A DNA stretch of 64,000 nt, taken from contig NZ_ANHX01000062.1 of the NCBI RefSeq assembly GCF_000316035.1, forward strand, positions 48,688 to 112,687. Reading direction: 5' to 3'. Every line of letters begins with the position of its first letter. Within the stretch, counting starts at the first letter, position 1. Positions 45,779 through 54,943 of this stretch are shown here, one piece after another. A program made the translations under genes and the position numbers. The notes beneath the pieces were generated by a model that was not told where the DNA came from, did not search any database, and saw nothing but the letters and a program-made list of their open reading frames with translations. This stretch comes from Paenibacillus sp. PAMC 26794 (GTDB lineage Bacteria > Bacillota > Bacilli > Paenibacillales > Paenibacillaceae).

Positions 45779-46243
45779 TCAGGACTTCTCCTGTGCAGAC
45801 GATCCATTCAGCGACAAGGTTATCGCTTCCCCATGACTTATGCGCTCTTTCACATCCTCAATGGATATACGATCAAAATAAGCGCTGAGCGCCTCTTCGC
45901 CACCATTATAAATGTTCCCCATCACATCCTGCATATTGGAAGATACCACGCACGATGAACCGGACTCCCCTGAGCACCAGCTGGGACCGAGTGAACCACC
46001 AGCTACCAGTCTGTACAATTCTCCCAGCTTGATCTCTTCACTTGGACGGCTAAGCAAGTACCCACCATGAGCACCTTCCTTGGTCGTCAGGTAACCATGC
46101 TTGCGCAGAACACTAAGTACCTTACGGACTCTGGCCGGGTGTGTACCCACACTCTGGGACAAATCTTCACTATTGGCCATACACTCATTTCTCATCGACA
46201 GAAAAACAAGACAATGCACCGCTATGGTAAATTCGCTGTTCAT
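45779..46243 (-). CDS. Rrf2-family transcriptional regulator (YwnA-like)
   Basis: 154 residues. The winged helix has LSQSVGTHPARVRKVLSVLR and KHGYLTTKEGAHGGYLLS, typical of Rrf2. Two Cys (SWCSGESGSSC) could be a redox or thiol sensor, but the three-Cys Fe-S cluster pattern is not present. An inverted repeat 54-82 bp upstream is a likely operator. YwnA-type regulators often neighbour NAD(P)-binding or nitroreductase genes, as here. Confidence 0.88.
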   Translation of the reverse strand: MNSEFTIAVHCLVFLSMRNECMANSEDLSQSVGTHPARVRKVLSVLRKHGYLTTKEGAHGGYLLSRPSEEIKLGELYRLVAGGSLGPSWCSGESGSSCVVSSNMQDVMGNIYNGGEEALSAYFDRISIEDVKERISHGEAITLSLNGSSAQEKS

Positions 46244-46296
46244 AACTTACTCCCTTCCCGGCTTACAACACCGATGAACTCCAACCCAAGGTAAGT

Positions 46297-46325
46297 ATAA
46301 CTGTCATTATATGAATAACAGTTAT
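46297..46325. promoter_or_regulatory. inverted-repeat operator upstream of the Rrf2 gene
   Basis: ATAACTGT, 13 bases, ACAGTTAT. The long-armed palindrome lies in the promoter region of the regulator, suggesting autoregulation. Confidence 0.6.
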
Positions 46326-46448
46326 GTTTGTCAACTTTCACCCAGAATGGAGATCAAACGTGATTTTTCCTGTTATACCAATACTTACAGCTCTTCAACA
46401 CAATTAAGCTAGGATTAACATCCCGTCTTCATTTTAATCCAAAAAGAC

Positions 46449-46481
46449 AAAAAAGTGAGCCTTTCGCTACGCGAAGGGCTC
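46449..46481 (-). terminator. minus-strand terminator with no gene upstream of it
   Basis: On the minus strand GAGCCCTTCGC pairs with GCGAAAGGCTC (TAC-type loop, one G-T pair), followed by ACTTTTTT. The closest minus-strand DNA upstream (46482-46672) holds no gene, so it may end an untranslated or antisense RNA, or shield the Rrf2 promoter. Confidence 0.65.
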
Positions 46482-46539
46482 CAATAAGATAGACATATGA
46501 AAGGGCTTACGTGTTTATTATAATCGGTAATCTTCAATT

Positions 46540-46553
46540 TGAAAACGCTTTTT
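46540..46553 (+). promoter_or_regulatory. putative cre site upstream of the MBL-TetR operon
   Basis: TGAAAACGCTTTTT is close to the catabolite-responsive consensus, 120 bp before the hydrolase start. Judged by eye. Confidence 0.4.
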
Positions 46554-46616
46554 TTGTAAAGTGCATCATTATTTAAATTTTTTTTATTTGAATAAAATGA
46601 ACAACAGGTATTGCTA

Positions 46617-46656
46617 AAACTAATGCCATTAGTTATTATACTAATATCATTAGTTT
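46617..46656 (+). promoter_or_regulatory. twin palindromic operators around the MBL-TetR promoter
   Basis: ACTAATGCCATTAGT (46619-46633) and ACTAATATCATTAGT (46640-46654) are two near-identical 15-bp palindromes flanking a TATACT -10 box (46637-46642). The downstream TetR regulator is the obvious ligand, giving autorepression. Confidence 0.75.
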
Positions 46657-46672
46657 TAAGGAGGGTTTAACG

Positions 46673-47404
46673 ATGCGTATTACCCGAGAATTTGATGTCG
46701 TTCAAGTTACGTTTTTTCCAAGACTCTTCCCTGTGAACGTATACCTGGTTGAAGAGGAAGATGGTTTAACCCTGATTGATGCCGGAATACCGCTCAGTCT
46801 TAAGGGGATTTTGGCAACTGCCCAGTCCCTTGGGAAGCCCATTACCAAGATCATTCTGACTCACGCTCATAGCGACCATATTGGTGCATTGGATCGTCTC
46901 AAAGAGGCACTGCCCCAAGCCGAGGTCTTCATCTCCCGACGGGATGCCCGGCTATTGGCGGGTGATACTTCCCTTCTTCCCGGTGAGCCACAAACTCCGG
47001 TACGCGGCGGGGTGCCTAAGCCCAAAGCGGTGCACACCCAGCCAAACCACTTGCTGGATGACGGTGACCAGATTGGGTCTCTGGTCGCCATTGCCTCACC
47101 AGGACATACGCCGGGGCATATGTCCTTCATGGATACGCGCAGCCGCGTGCTCATCGCTGGCGACGCGTACCAGCTGCACGGTGGCCTTGCCGTATCCGGC
47201 CGCATGCGCCCGCTCTTCCCGTTCCCCGCGCTGGCGACGTGGAACCGCGAAGCGGCTCTGACCAGCGCGAAGCGCCTGGCGGAGCTGGAACCGTCCGTGC
47301 TGGCTGTAGGCCACGGACGGATGCTGCGCCAGCCAGCGGCCGCCATGCGCGCGGCAACCGCTGATGCACAGCAGCGGTTCGGTCTTGCCGGGGGTCAACT
47401 ATGA
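46673..47404 (+). CDS. metallo-beta-lactamase fold hydrolase
   Basis: 243 residues. The metal motif THAHSDHIG (H-x-H-x-D-H), then SPGHTPGHMSF and IAGDAYQLHG place it in the glyoxalase II-like MBL group, with a dinuclear Zn site. The substrate is unknown. AAGGAGGG lies upstream of the ATG. Base composition rises strongly toward GC in the last third and continues into the next gene. Its stop overlaps the TetR start by ATGA. Confidence 0.88.
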   Translation: MRITREFDVVQVTFFPRLFPVNVYLVEEEDGLTLIDAGIPLSLKGILATAQSLGKPITKIILTHAHSDHIGALDRLKEALPQAEVFISRRDARLLAGDTSLLPGEPQTPVRGGVPKPKAVHTQPNHLLDDGDQIGSLVAIASPGHTPGHMSFMDTRSRVLIAGDAYQLHGGLAVSGRMRPLFPFPALATWNREAALTSAKRLAELEPSVLAVGHGRMLRQPAAAMRAATADAQQRFGLAGGQL

Positions 47405-47973
47405 GCCCCCGGCAAGGGCTGGATCGCGGCGCTCTGCTCAGCGCCGCCACCCAGCTTGCTGACAGCGACGGCTTTCAGGCGCTGACACTGGCCGCACTCG
47501 CCCAGCGGCTGGATGTGCGCTCGCCGTCGCTCTATAACCACATCAGCGGACTGCCCGGGCTTCGCCAGGAAATGGCGCTGATGTCTGTACAACAGCTTAG
47601 CCGCGCATTAACCACGGCTACGGCTGACCACACAGGCGACGATGCCATCCAGGCCATCGCTGCGGCATACATTGGCTTCGTTCGCGAACACCCCGGGCTG
47701 TACGAAGCCTCATTTCATGCCCCGGATCGCGAGGAGCCACAGCTCGCCGCGGCCAGCACAGCTACGCTGGAGTTGCTGCTGCACAGCTTGCAGCCCTACC
47801 CGCTAACCGAAGCGGAAGCATTGCACGCCGTTCGTGGTTTGCGCAGCCTCTGCCATGGATTTGCCTCCATTGAGGCTCAAGGTGGCTTCGGCATGGACTT
47901 TGATCCGGACGAAAGTCTGCGTCTGACCGTATCCGCCTTCCTGCACGGACTCCGGCATCTTCACCAGGACTAG
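47401..47973 (+). CDS. TetR-family regulator
   Basis: 190 residues. The N-terminal HTH reads LTLAALAQRLDVRSPSLYNH, followed by a C-terminal ligand domain of the WHG/TetR_C type (IAAAYIGFVREHPGLYEASF). It is translationally coupled to the MBL hydrolase (4-bp overlap) and likely represses the pair through the twin palindromes. GC-rich relative to its surroundings. Confidence 0.88.
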   Translation: MSPRQGLDRGALLSAATQLADSDGFQALTLAALAQRLDVRSPSLYNHISGLPGLRQEMALMSVQQLSRALTTATADHTGDDAIQAIAAAYIGFVREHPGLYEASFHAPDREEPQLAAASTATLELLLHSLQPYPLTEAEALHAVRGLRSLCHGFASIEAQGGFGMDFDPDESLRLTVSAFLHGLRHLHQD

Positions 47974-47994
47974 TATGGCACGCATTGTATCATG

Positions 47995-48027
47995 AAAAAG
48001 GACTGCAGAAGATCTGCAGTCCTTTTT
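47995..48027 (+). terminator. intrinsic terminator after the MBL-TetR operon
   Basis: GGACTGCAG, AAGAT loop, CTGCAGTCC, then TTTTT, with an A run on the 5' side so it may act both ways. Confidence 0.93.
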
Positions 48028-48064
48028 ACGTTACCTTTCCACATCATTGCCCTCTGACCAAAAT

Positions 48065-48259
48065 CTAACGAACCGAGGACACGCTAAAACGGTAATTAGA
48101 GCGAATAGCAACAACTAACGAACTCCACACGTCCTATTTCGCAGAAAACTGGCAGCGGGACAGGAATAATGAGTATATTCCGTCATTTAACGTGTCTGTG
48201 ATTCGTTACATTTACCAACGTACCAAATTAGGCCAAATAAGATGTGCTGAGTTCGTTAA
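48065..48259. repeat. four-box palindromic repeat, copy C
   Basis: Boxes CTAACGAACC (48065), CTAACGAACT (48115), GATTCGTTAC (48200) and AGTTCGTTAA (48250), again 50/85/50 bp apart. It starts 38 bp after the terminator of the TetR gene. Confidence 0.85.
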
Positions 48260-48407
48260 AACGCGCTACGTACGGTGCTTCAGATCACGATGTTATAGAT
48301 ACTCGTCCACTCATCATATTGGCGCATAAGTCCAGACACACATTGTGTTATGGAGCTAAATACGGAGCGATCATGCTCCAAATTGCATTGATCATGCGGG
48401 TACACGG

Positions 48408-48627
48408 CTAGATAAGGATCTTACCTTGCTCATAATGCACATAGTAGTACATGTTTTATTACTATTCATGTATAGATCACGCTATAGTTCAGTGCACACA
48501 TTGGGGCGATTCTAGATACGGAGCTTACCCTGGTCGTGATGCACACTTTTAGTACTTGTTTTAATACGTGTTTTAATAGGAATCATTTAATAGATCACAC
48601 TACATGTACGCCGCAATGGGATGGTTC
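48408..48627. repeat. degenerate tandem repeat of about 104-116 bp
   Basis: Unit 1 begins CTAGATAAGGATCTTACC (48408), unit 2 CTAGATACGGAGCTTACC (48512). Both continue with TGCACA, AGTAC.TGTTTTA, TAGATCAC.CTA and end ATTGGGGCGATT / AATGGGATGGTT. The gap 48260-48867 has no plausible gene; this repeat is its only visible structure. Confidence 0.65.
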
Positions 48628-48867
48628 TTGTTGAGGATCTAGCTACAACTCCCATTGTTCATGGTGGAAAGGGTCTGAAACGTATTCGAGCTACCCAGTC
48701 CCATTGCACAAGGCAAAGTCGATTCTTCCCAATACACATCTCGCTTCAACCACACCTTTGCCACTCACAACGACGCACTTCTCTAATATGTACATCTCCG
48801 TTCCTCTCCAAAGGTGGAATGGACTTTCTCTTCCCTCTTTCCATCGAAACGGTTCTCGATAGCCTAT

Positions 48868-49998
48868 CTATGGCCATTGCTGCCGTCCATCCTGCACTTC
48901 ATTTAAAATATGCTTCATCACGGGCACGTACACCTTCCAGTAGAACATGTCCGGAATATCTTTCTGGTCTGGCGTAAGCTTGGACCGGACAACCTCCCAT
49001 CCCCGGATTCGGCGCCAGAAGGAATAATGCTTCATCTCTCCGAATGACCCTGCCATGTAATACGATCGATTATAGTCATCGTAGCGGACAAGTGCAGCAA
49101 ATTCCGTAGGTATTCCTGCATTCCCCAGTTTCTGCTCGCCTGTCTTCGTCAAATCAGTCTTATACCAAGCCAATATGTAATCCTGCTGCTGCGGCAGAAT
49201 GATATCGAACCAGCCACTGTAATGAATATCCTGGGTTATGCCGCTCCAATCCCTGCCTTCCTGTGTGAATGCAACCTGTATATTCCCTGTCTTTACATCC
49301 GGGCCTTTTTCCAGCACTATGACCTGCCCATCTACATCAACTAGCAGAATACCCGCTCCGGAATACGGCCATTTCTTCTTCTCCCGCTGCTCATAATTCG
49401 CCCGAACCCACCGGGGGACTTCTTCCATGCTTTGCAGATTAGATACCGATTTCCCTTGCCATCCACTGCTGTTCACTCCCAAGATGGAATACAGCTGCTC
49501 CCTGGTCATCTTCGAAGCCGTATTCGCCAATGCACTGTATTCGGCGACAATCGTTACACCTTTATACGCAGCCTCGCGGATCTTTTGCACATCATATATC
49601 GTTAATCCTTCATAGATTCCGCCTTGTTTCCCTTCACTCTTCTGTGCAGACAGACTACTGCGATTCGCCGTCAGATAGATCAGATCCGTGTCTGTCACCT
49701 CATCAGGCAGCAGTCGCTTCATCCGTGGAAGCCCCTCCTGAAGATCATAGCCGTAATAATCCTCTTCATACGAGTAGTATTCCCCTGTGTGCTGTACAAT
49801 CTTCTGTTGATTCAAAAGCCAGACCAACCCCTTGTGCCCCTGATAGGACAAGTCCGGTCTGCTCTTGTCAATAATCATGATGTTCAGTGGAACCGGGGCC
49901 TGAGATTGCCACATAATCCAGGGGACAACCAGCACCACCGATACCACTGTACAACAAGCCAACGTCCACATTGTGGCTGGCCTGTAACTTTTTTTCAT
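48868..49998 (-). CDS. membrane-anchored extracytoplasmic protein of unknown function
   Basis: 376 residues. One N-terminal TM (about 10-30), the rest outside. It begins with a Rossmann-like fragment (PLNIMIIDKSRPDLSYQGHK). The region KSEGKQGGIYEGLTIYDVQK and the later WPYSGAGILLVDVDG resemble no family I can name. AAGGAGG about eleven bases before the ATG. It is the last gene of a three-gene leftward operon with a GT2-like protein and a helical membrane protein, so an envelope or exopolysaccharide role is likely. Confidence 0.75.
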   Translation of the reverse strand: MKKSYRPATMWTLACCTVVSVVLVVPWIMWQSQAPVPLNIMIIDKSRPDLSYQGHKGLVWLLNQQKIVQHTGEYYSYEEDYYGYDLQEGLPRMKRLLPDEVTDTDLIYLTANRSSLSAQKSEGKQGGIYEGLTIYDVQKIREAAYKGVTIVAEYSALANTASKMTREQLYSILGVNSSGWQGKSVSNLQSMEEVPRWVRANYEQREKKKWPYSGAGILLVDVDGQVIVLEKGPDVKTGNIQVAFTQEGRDWSGITQDIHYSGWFDIILPQQQDYILAWYKTDLTKTGEQKLGNAGIPTEFAALVRYDDYNRSYYMAGSFGEMKHYSFWRRIRGWEVVRSKLTPDQKDIPDMFYWKVYVPVMKHILNEVQDGRQQWP

Positions 49999-50051
49999 GA
50001 AGCGTATTCCTCCTTGCTCTGTTCCAAGGTGTTACCAGGATTACCGTTAGA

Positions 50052-51272
50052 TTACCCCAATCCATTCCTGATCTCCTTCTCCTTCTCCTTTCTCAATCCC
50101 ACAGCCTGCAAAATGCCAAACATACGGAATATATTGTTCAGCGGTCTGAACCAGAACGTCTCCGAACAAGCATACAATAACAGACGCGTCACCTCTGTGG
50201 ACGTGTACGCTTTGCGTGAACACCATACTTCGAACATTACCATACCTGCGGACAACATTGAACCATAGAGCGTCAGCAGCAGAGCGAGAATGATGCATAG
50301 GTTGATATCCACCAACTGTAGCCCTATGCCTGAGATGAACAGCAAAATCGCTCCCAGTTCCATCACAGGTCCCAGCAATTCGATCAGAATAAAATACGGG
50401 ATGGATACCATCCCCATCCAGCCATAGGCTGGATTAAAAATCATGCTCCGTTGGGCCCATAGACTGCTCGCAAGCTGCATATACCAGCGGGTACGCTGTG
50501 TACGCAGCTGACGCCATGTACCGGGAACTTCTACCCTGCAGATCGGATCGGGAATATATATAATACGACCACGTTCCCGAGTTCGCTTCATATGTTTCTG
50601 CAACCGCATCACCAGTTCCATGTGAGCAACCTGGTCATTGCGCTTGTACCCACCAACTTCCATCACCCGGTTCTTTTTGAATACACCGAATACTTGGGCC
50701 GTAAATAAAAGCACATTAATATTGTAACGAACAAGTCCCACACCACCAATTAAAAAAGCACGCACGTATTCAATGGTCTGCATTACATACAACGTACTGC
50801 CCATAAGTCGTGTGCTATTATCCGTTAAATCTGTATGATCCGTATTTCTGGGGGGTATGAGATCTACTCGTCCACTACAAGCAACGACCTCTTCTCCTGG
50901 GAGAGCATCCATAACGGGTTTCATAATCTTCACCAATGCATCCCGTTCCAGAACTGTCCAAGGGCCAACAGAGGCGATATAAGGATATTGCGAGATATTC
51001 AGACCTGCATTCAGGGAGTCCATTCGTCCTCCATACTCCTTGTCGATTACAATCAGACGATGATGCAACCTGGACATTGTTCCATCCTCTGATTCATCAT
51101 TAATGATAATAACTTCATAGCGTGCATATTGAATATCCAGCAGACAGCTAATTCGCTGTACGATCGTATTCTCGCTATTACGCATCGAGACAAGCAGGGA
51201 TACCGCCGGAGCCACTTCTTCATCCAACATCTCATGATATTGCAGCGGGTCCAAATCTCTCCGGCGGATCAA
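50052..51272 (-). CDS. degenerate family-2 glycosyltransferase (probable pseudoenzyme)
   Basis: About 400 residues. The GT2 fold is clear: IIINDESEDGT (first Asp), GRMDSLNAGL, GGYKRNDQ, the QRTRW motif and C-terminal membrane segments (about 290-360). Yet the usual DAD metal motif is replaced (SVGPWTVLERDAL) and the catalytic ED before MELVMRL is replaced by AH. Both changes would abolish normal transfer, so a binding or assembly role is more likely. The usual N-terminal membrane helix is missing and may be supplied by the upstream gene, which overlaps by about 40 bp. The start is uncertain between TTG 51272 and ATG 51230. Confidence 0.85.
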   Translation of the reverse strand: MIRRRDLDPLQYHEMLDEEVAPAVSLLVSMRNSENTIVQRISCLLDIQYARYEVIIINDESEDGTMSRLHHRLIVIDKEYGGRMDSLNAGLNISQYPYIASVGPWTVLERDALVKIMKPVMDALPGEEVVACSGRVDLIPPRNTDHTDLTDNSTRLMGSTLYVMQTIEYVRAFLIGGVGLVRYNINVLLFTAQVFGVFKKNRVMEVGGYKRNDQVAHMELVMRLQKHMKRTRERGRIIYIPDPICRVEVPGTWRQLRTQRTRWYMQLASSLWAQRSMIFNPAYGWMGMVSIPYFILIELLGPVMELGAILLFISGIGLQLVDINLCIILALLLTLYGSMLSAGMVMFEVWCSRKAYTSTEVTRLLLYACSETFWFRPLNNIFRMFGILQAVGLRKEKEKEIRNGLG

Positions 51273-51978
51273 TTACCTGATAAGGTACATCCTTGAAATG
51301 ATCCTTCAGACGAGTCCAGGATGAATCGGTAAGCAACAGCAGAATCTGCAGATACTGCGAATCGGACCATACATATTGCTCACGCATCAATTCCTTAACA
51401 ATTCTGAAATAACCGGTTCTGGCACATATGCGCAATATGATGAAGCGTTCAAGCGGCGTACAGGAAATAACCCGCAACATATCCTCTAACCTGGGCAGAA
51501 GCTCTATCATATGAAACTGTTCAATATATAACAACGTGTTGACCCGTTCACTCCACTTTCCCGTCTTCAGAACCAATCGGTATGAGCTTCCAAAGACTTG
51601 CCAAGATAACAGACGAATTCGCAAAATCTCATGCTCTGCGGGACCTTGAGCGAGCCGTTGCAATAACAATTGCTGCAAAACGATCTGTTGATCTCCACTC
51701 ATATTCAATAAGTCTACGCCAATTTCTCCCTCGTTCAGGTACCGCTGTAGAAATGAACCTTCTGCAAGTAATTCATGCATCAGTGCCGTCTTAACCTTTT
51801 CCCTGCGCCTACTGCTATATTCCATCCATAAGATGTAACTGTAGATAACCAGCAAAAAAGCTAGTACACTTGCACATATGAGGCTGACCACATGTACTAA
51901 CCAATCTGTATTGCCTACAAGCCACCCTCTATGATGTGAGCCGATAAGCTTGATATACATCCATTGTTGTCCAATCAT
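51232..51978 (-). CDS. membrane protein with HEAT-like helical domain, GT2 partner
   Basis: About 248 residues. One TM segment (about residues 27-51, VSLICASVLAFLLVIYSYIL) is followed by a cytoplasmic all-helical region with HEAT-like periodicity. AAGGGG lies ten bases before ATG 51978; the frame is open to a GTG at 52023. It is the first gene of the operon and overlaps the glycosyltransferase-like gene. It may replace the membrane helix that gene lacks. Confidence 0.7.
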   Translation of the reverse strand: MIGQQWMYIKLIGSHHRGWLVGNTDWLVHVVSLICASVLAFLLVIYSYILWMEYSSRRREKVKTALMHELLAEGSFLQRYLNEGEIGVDLLNMSGDQQIVLQQLLLQRLAQGPAEHEILRIRLLSWQVFGSSYRLVLKTGKWSERVNTLLYIEQFHMIELLPRLEDMLRVISCTPLERFIILRICARTGYFRIVKELMREQYVWSDSQYLQILLLLTDSSWTRLKDHFKDVPYQVIDPPERFGPAAIS

Positions 51979-52195
51979 TGCATGATTTCCCCTTAATCGA
52001 ATAAACAGCCTTACAACGGGCACAATAATACAAAATTTTCAAATACACCCTGTGAATACATATCGGGTATATGATACACTAAGCTTTCTATCGGCTTTCT
52101 GCGTTTGTGATATAATAGGAACTGAAAATCCCGGCAATTCGTATTAGGTTCCGGATCTCCGGATAACATATTATTCCAGAAAGAGGGAGTTCTAC

Positions 52196-52681
52196 GTGGC
52201 TCAAATCAGTCCGTACTACCTGCAAATCGGAGCAACCGTGGGCATGCTTGTCATGGCACTGCTTGCCATCTTCATCCGCATGAAAGCCAGTCACAGACCG
52301 GTGACCATTCGCAAAATCCTTATTCCTCCGCTCGGCATGAGCACAGGATTTCTCATGTTTGTTGTACCGGAAACTCATGTTCCTCTACTCTGGGCATTCT
52401 TTGCGTTTCTGGTGGGCTGGTTCCTCTTCTCCTATCCCCTCATTCGCAGTACACGGTTTGAACGAGTAGGTGAAGAAATTTTTGCCACACGTTCTCGCAG
52501 CTTTGCTTTTATCTTGCTTGGATTGCTGGCCGTACGCCTGATCCTGCATGAAGTCATTCAGCGATATGTAAGTATTCCGCAAACAGGCGGATTGTTCTTC
52601 CTGCTGGCTTTTGGCATGATTGTACGCTGGCGTGTATATATGTACAAACACTACAAAGAAGTGCTGGTCGCCGAACACTAG
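52196..52681 (+). CDS. ccdC: CcdC family membrane protein
   Basis: 161 residues with four to five TM segments. KASHRPVTIRKILIPPLGMS and GWFLFSYPLIRSTRFE match CcdC (YneJ), a protein linked to cytochrome c biogenesis genes in Bacillus. The start is GTG 52196, after GAGGGAG. No cytochrome genes are adjacent here. A strong hairpin follows. Confidence 0.88.
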   Translation: MAQISPYYLQIGATVGMLVMALLAIFIRMKASHRPVTIRKILIPPLGMSTGFLMFVVPETHVPLLWAFFAFLVGWFLFSYPLIRSTRFERVGEEIFATRSRSFAFILLGLLAVRLILHEVIQRYVSIPQTGGLFFLLAFGMIVRWRVYMYKHYKEVLVAEH

Positions 52682-52715
52682 TCACCCTACATAGACCACG
52701 CACAGATTTACAGAT

Positions 52716-52765
52716 AAAAAAGACACGTTCTGCTGCACCCTCGGTGTGCAGAACGTGTCTTTTCG
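52716..52765. terminator. bidirectional terminator between ccdC and the YfmJ-like gene
   Basis: AGACACGTTCTGC pairs with GCAGAACGTGTCT, with A and T runs on both sides, serving the two converging genes. Confidence 0.9.
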
Positions 52766-52801
52766 TTTTCAACCTAATTGTACATGTAAACCATTCAATA
52801 T

Positions 52802-53815
52802 CTATTCAGGATCTGCAACCTTAACCAGTTGCTTGCCCAGATTATCTCCCGAGAAGAGACCCATGAATGCTTCCGGCGTCTGTTCGAACCCGTCCACAAT
52901 GTTTTCTTCATACTGGATATGACCTTCCTTGATCCATTTCGCCAACTTGGCGCGGCCTTCCTTGAAGGATTTCGTATAGTCACCCAGCAGGAAACCTTTC
53001 ATTAATGCTGTATTTGTTAACAGCAATGTCTGTGGTCGCATCCCGATATCCGGCTTCTCCAGATTATAAGACGAGATCTGACCGCATAACGGAATACGTG
53101 CATTCCGATTGATGTGGCGCAAGACTGCATCCGAGATGTCACCACCCACATTGTCAAAGTAGACATCTACACCATCCGGGCAAGCCCGTTCAATGGCCGC
53201 TGACATATCCTGCTCCTTCTTGTAGTTCAACACCACGTCGAAGCCCAGCTTATCTTTCAAATAAGCGCATTTCTCATCAGAGCCTGCAATACCAACCACG
53301 CGTGCTCCCACAATTTTACCAATCTGACCTGCAATCATGCCTACCGCTCCGGCTGCTCCCGATACAACAACCGTTTCGCCGTCCTTCGGTTTGCCGATAT
53401 CCTCCATACCAAAATAAGCCGTCAGACCCGTCAGGCCCAGCGCACCCAGGTAAGCCGTGATTGGTGCTTCTTCGGTATCAATTAGCGAAAGATCAGCCGT
53501 ATTCACTGCGGCATATTGCTGCCAGCCCCACATACCGGATACGAGGTCACCTTTGCGCAGATTCGGTTCCGAAGATTCCACAACCTGTCCAATGGCTCCA
53601 CCCTTAATCACTTCATTTAACGCGTACGGTGCAGCATAGGATTTTGTATCTTTCATGCGGCCCCGCATGTATGGATCAACCGACAAATATAATGTACGTA
53701 CCAGGACTTGCCCAGCTTCCGGTTCAGGAAGAGGTGCATCAATGAAGTTGAAATTCTCTCTGGATGGGGCACCTTCGGGACGAGAAGCAAGTACGATCTG
53801 TTTATTTAAAGACAC
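52802..53815 (-). CDS. NADP-dependent oxidoreductase, MDR family (YfmJ/CurA-like)
   Basis: About 337 residues. The zinc-free MDR fold shows LYLSVDPYMRGRM, VVSGAAGAVGMIAGQIGKI (NADP loop) and DVYFDNVGGDISDAVL, typical of prostaglandin/alkenal reductase relatives such as YfmJ and CurA, which reduce conjugated double bonds of enones. AGGAGG lies eight bases before GTG 53815 (start of MSLNKQIVLASRPEG), so the longer frame to 53848 is not used. Confidence 0.92.
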   Translation of the reverse strand: MSLNKQIVLASRPEGAPSRENFNFIDAPLPEPEAGQVLVRTLYLSVDPYMRGRMKDTKSYAAPYALNEVIKGGAIGQVVESSEPNLRKGDLVSGMWGWQQYAAVNTADLSLIDTEEAPITAYLGALGLTGLTAYFGMEDIGKPKDGETVVVSGAAGAVGMIAGQIGKIVGARVVGIAGSDEKCAYLKDKLGFDVVLNYKKEQDMSAAIERACPDGVDVYFDNVGGDISDAVLRHINRNARIPLCGQISSYNLEKPDIGMRPQTLLLTNTALMKGFLLGDYTKSFKEGRAKLAKWIKEGHIQYEENIVDGFEQTPEAFMGLFSGDNLGKQLVKVADPE

Positions 53816-53989
53816 CAAAATTACCTCCTTGTTGCCAAGTGGACGCAAGGTTACCCCTTGTCAGCTGAGATCACTTACCACTGGCTCTGTGTTATCACTT
53901 CTTAATAGTTTAAACCGAAACAGGCGGTTCACAAACGTGGGCCGCCTTGAAATATGCAAATATCGTCACATTGTAGCTGCTTTTGGCTA

Positions 53990-54736
53990 TTATTGTGCTG
54001 TCAAAATCACTGGACCATCCGCCGTAATCGCAATCGTATGTTCATACTGGGCAGACAGACTTCCATCCATAGTACGAGCAGTCCATCCATCTGAATCCAG
54101 CTTACTTCGGAACGTACCAATATTCAGCATCGGTTCGATCGTAATAACCATGCCTTCCTTGAGACGCGGACCCCGATGAGGCGGACCATAGTGAGGGACT
54201 TGTGGTTCCTCATGCATCTTCTCACCAATGCCGTGTCCGATAAACTCACGCACAACCGATAGGCCTTCACCTTCAGCATACACTTGAATCGCATTGGAGA
54301 TATCTCCAATCCGGTTGCCCACCACGGCAAGTTCAATGCCTTTGTACAGAGAGTTTTTGGTTACGTCCAGCAGATGTTGTGCTTCCGGTGTCACTTCACC
54401 TACGGCATAAGACCAGGCGGAATCGGCCAACCAGCCATTCAGATTAACCACCATGTCGATTGTAACGATATCGCCGTCTTTCAGTGCATATTTTCCCGGA
54501 AACCCGTGACAGATCACATCATTAACCGACGCACATGTCGCATATTGGTATCCGTTATATCCCTTTTGTTCCGGCGTAGCGCCATTTTTCTTCATAAAAG
54601 CTTCTGCAAACTGGTCAATCTCCTGTGTCGTAATGCCTGGACGAATCATCTTTGCAATTTCTCTATGGCATGCGGCGAGAATTTCTCCGGCTTTTTGCAT
54701 ATATTCAATCTGTTCTTTGGTCTTCAATGTAATCAT
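53990..54736 (-). CDS. map: type I methionine aminopeptidase
   Basis: 248 residues. The five metal ligands are D94, D105, H168, E201 and E232 (TIDMVVNLNGW, LADSAW, GHGIGE, TIEPML, QYEHTI). It removes the initiator Met of nascent proteins. It is a stand-alone paralogue, not in the ribosomal-protein operon where the housekeeping copy usually lies, with the short N-terminus of class Ia. AGGAG precedes the ATG. Confidence 0.95.
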   Translation of the reverse strand: MITLKTKEQIEYMQKAGEILAACHREIAKMIRPGITTQEIDQFAEAFMKKNGATPEQKGYNGYQYATCASVNDVICHGFPGKYALKDGDIVTIDMVVNLNGWLADSAWSYAVGEVTPEAQHLLDVTKNSLYKGIELAVVGNRIGDISNAIQVYAEGEGLSVVREFIGHGIGEKMHEEPQVPHYGPPHRGPRLKEGMVITIEPMLNIGTFRSKLDSDGWTARTMDGSLSAQYEHTIAITADGPVILTAQ

Positions 54737-54943
54737 AATAACTACTCCTGTCCGTTAAAATCTTATCCTGTCCTCTATTGTAACGCTAAACGTTCAAAAT
54801 AAAAAATTACGTGCAATCAGCAACTTCCTATTATACGCCAAGCGCCTGTCCAATGAATACAATTATCCATGAAAAACTCGAAACCCTTCCATATCCGACC
54901 ACGTATATGGTTAAAACAGTTGAAGTCGAAAGGGTGAAAGCTC

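Noticed and set aside
49530..50268. Plus-strand frames at 49530-49874 and 49624-50268 in the envelope operon
   Set aside because: They run antisense across the end of the glycosyltransferase-like gene and the 376-aa gene, without motifs.
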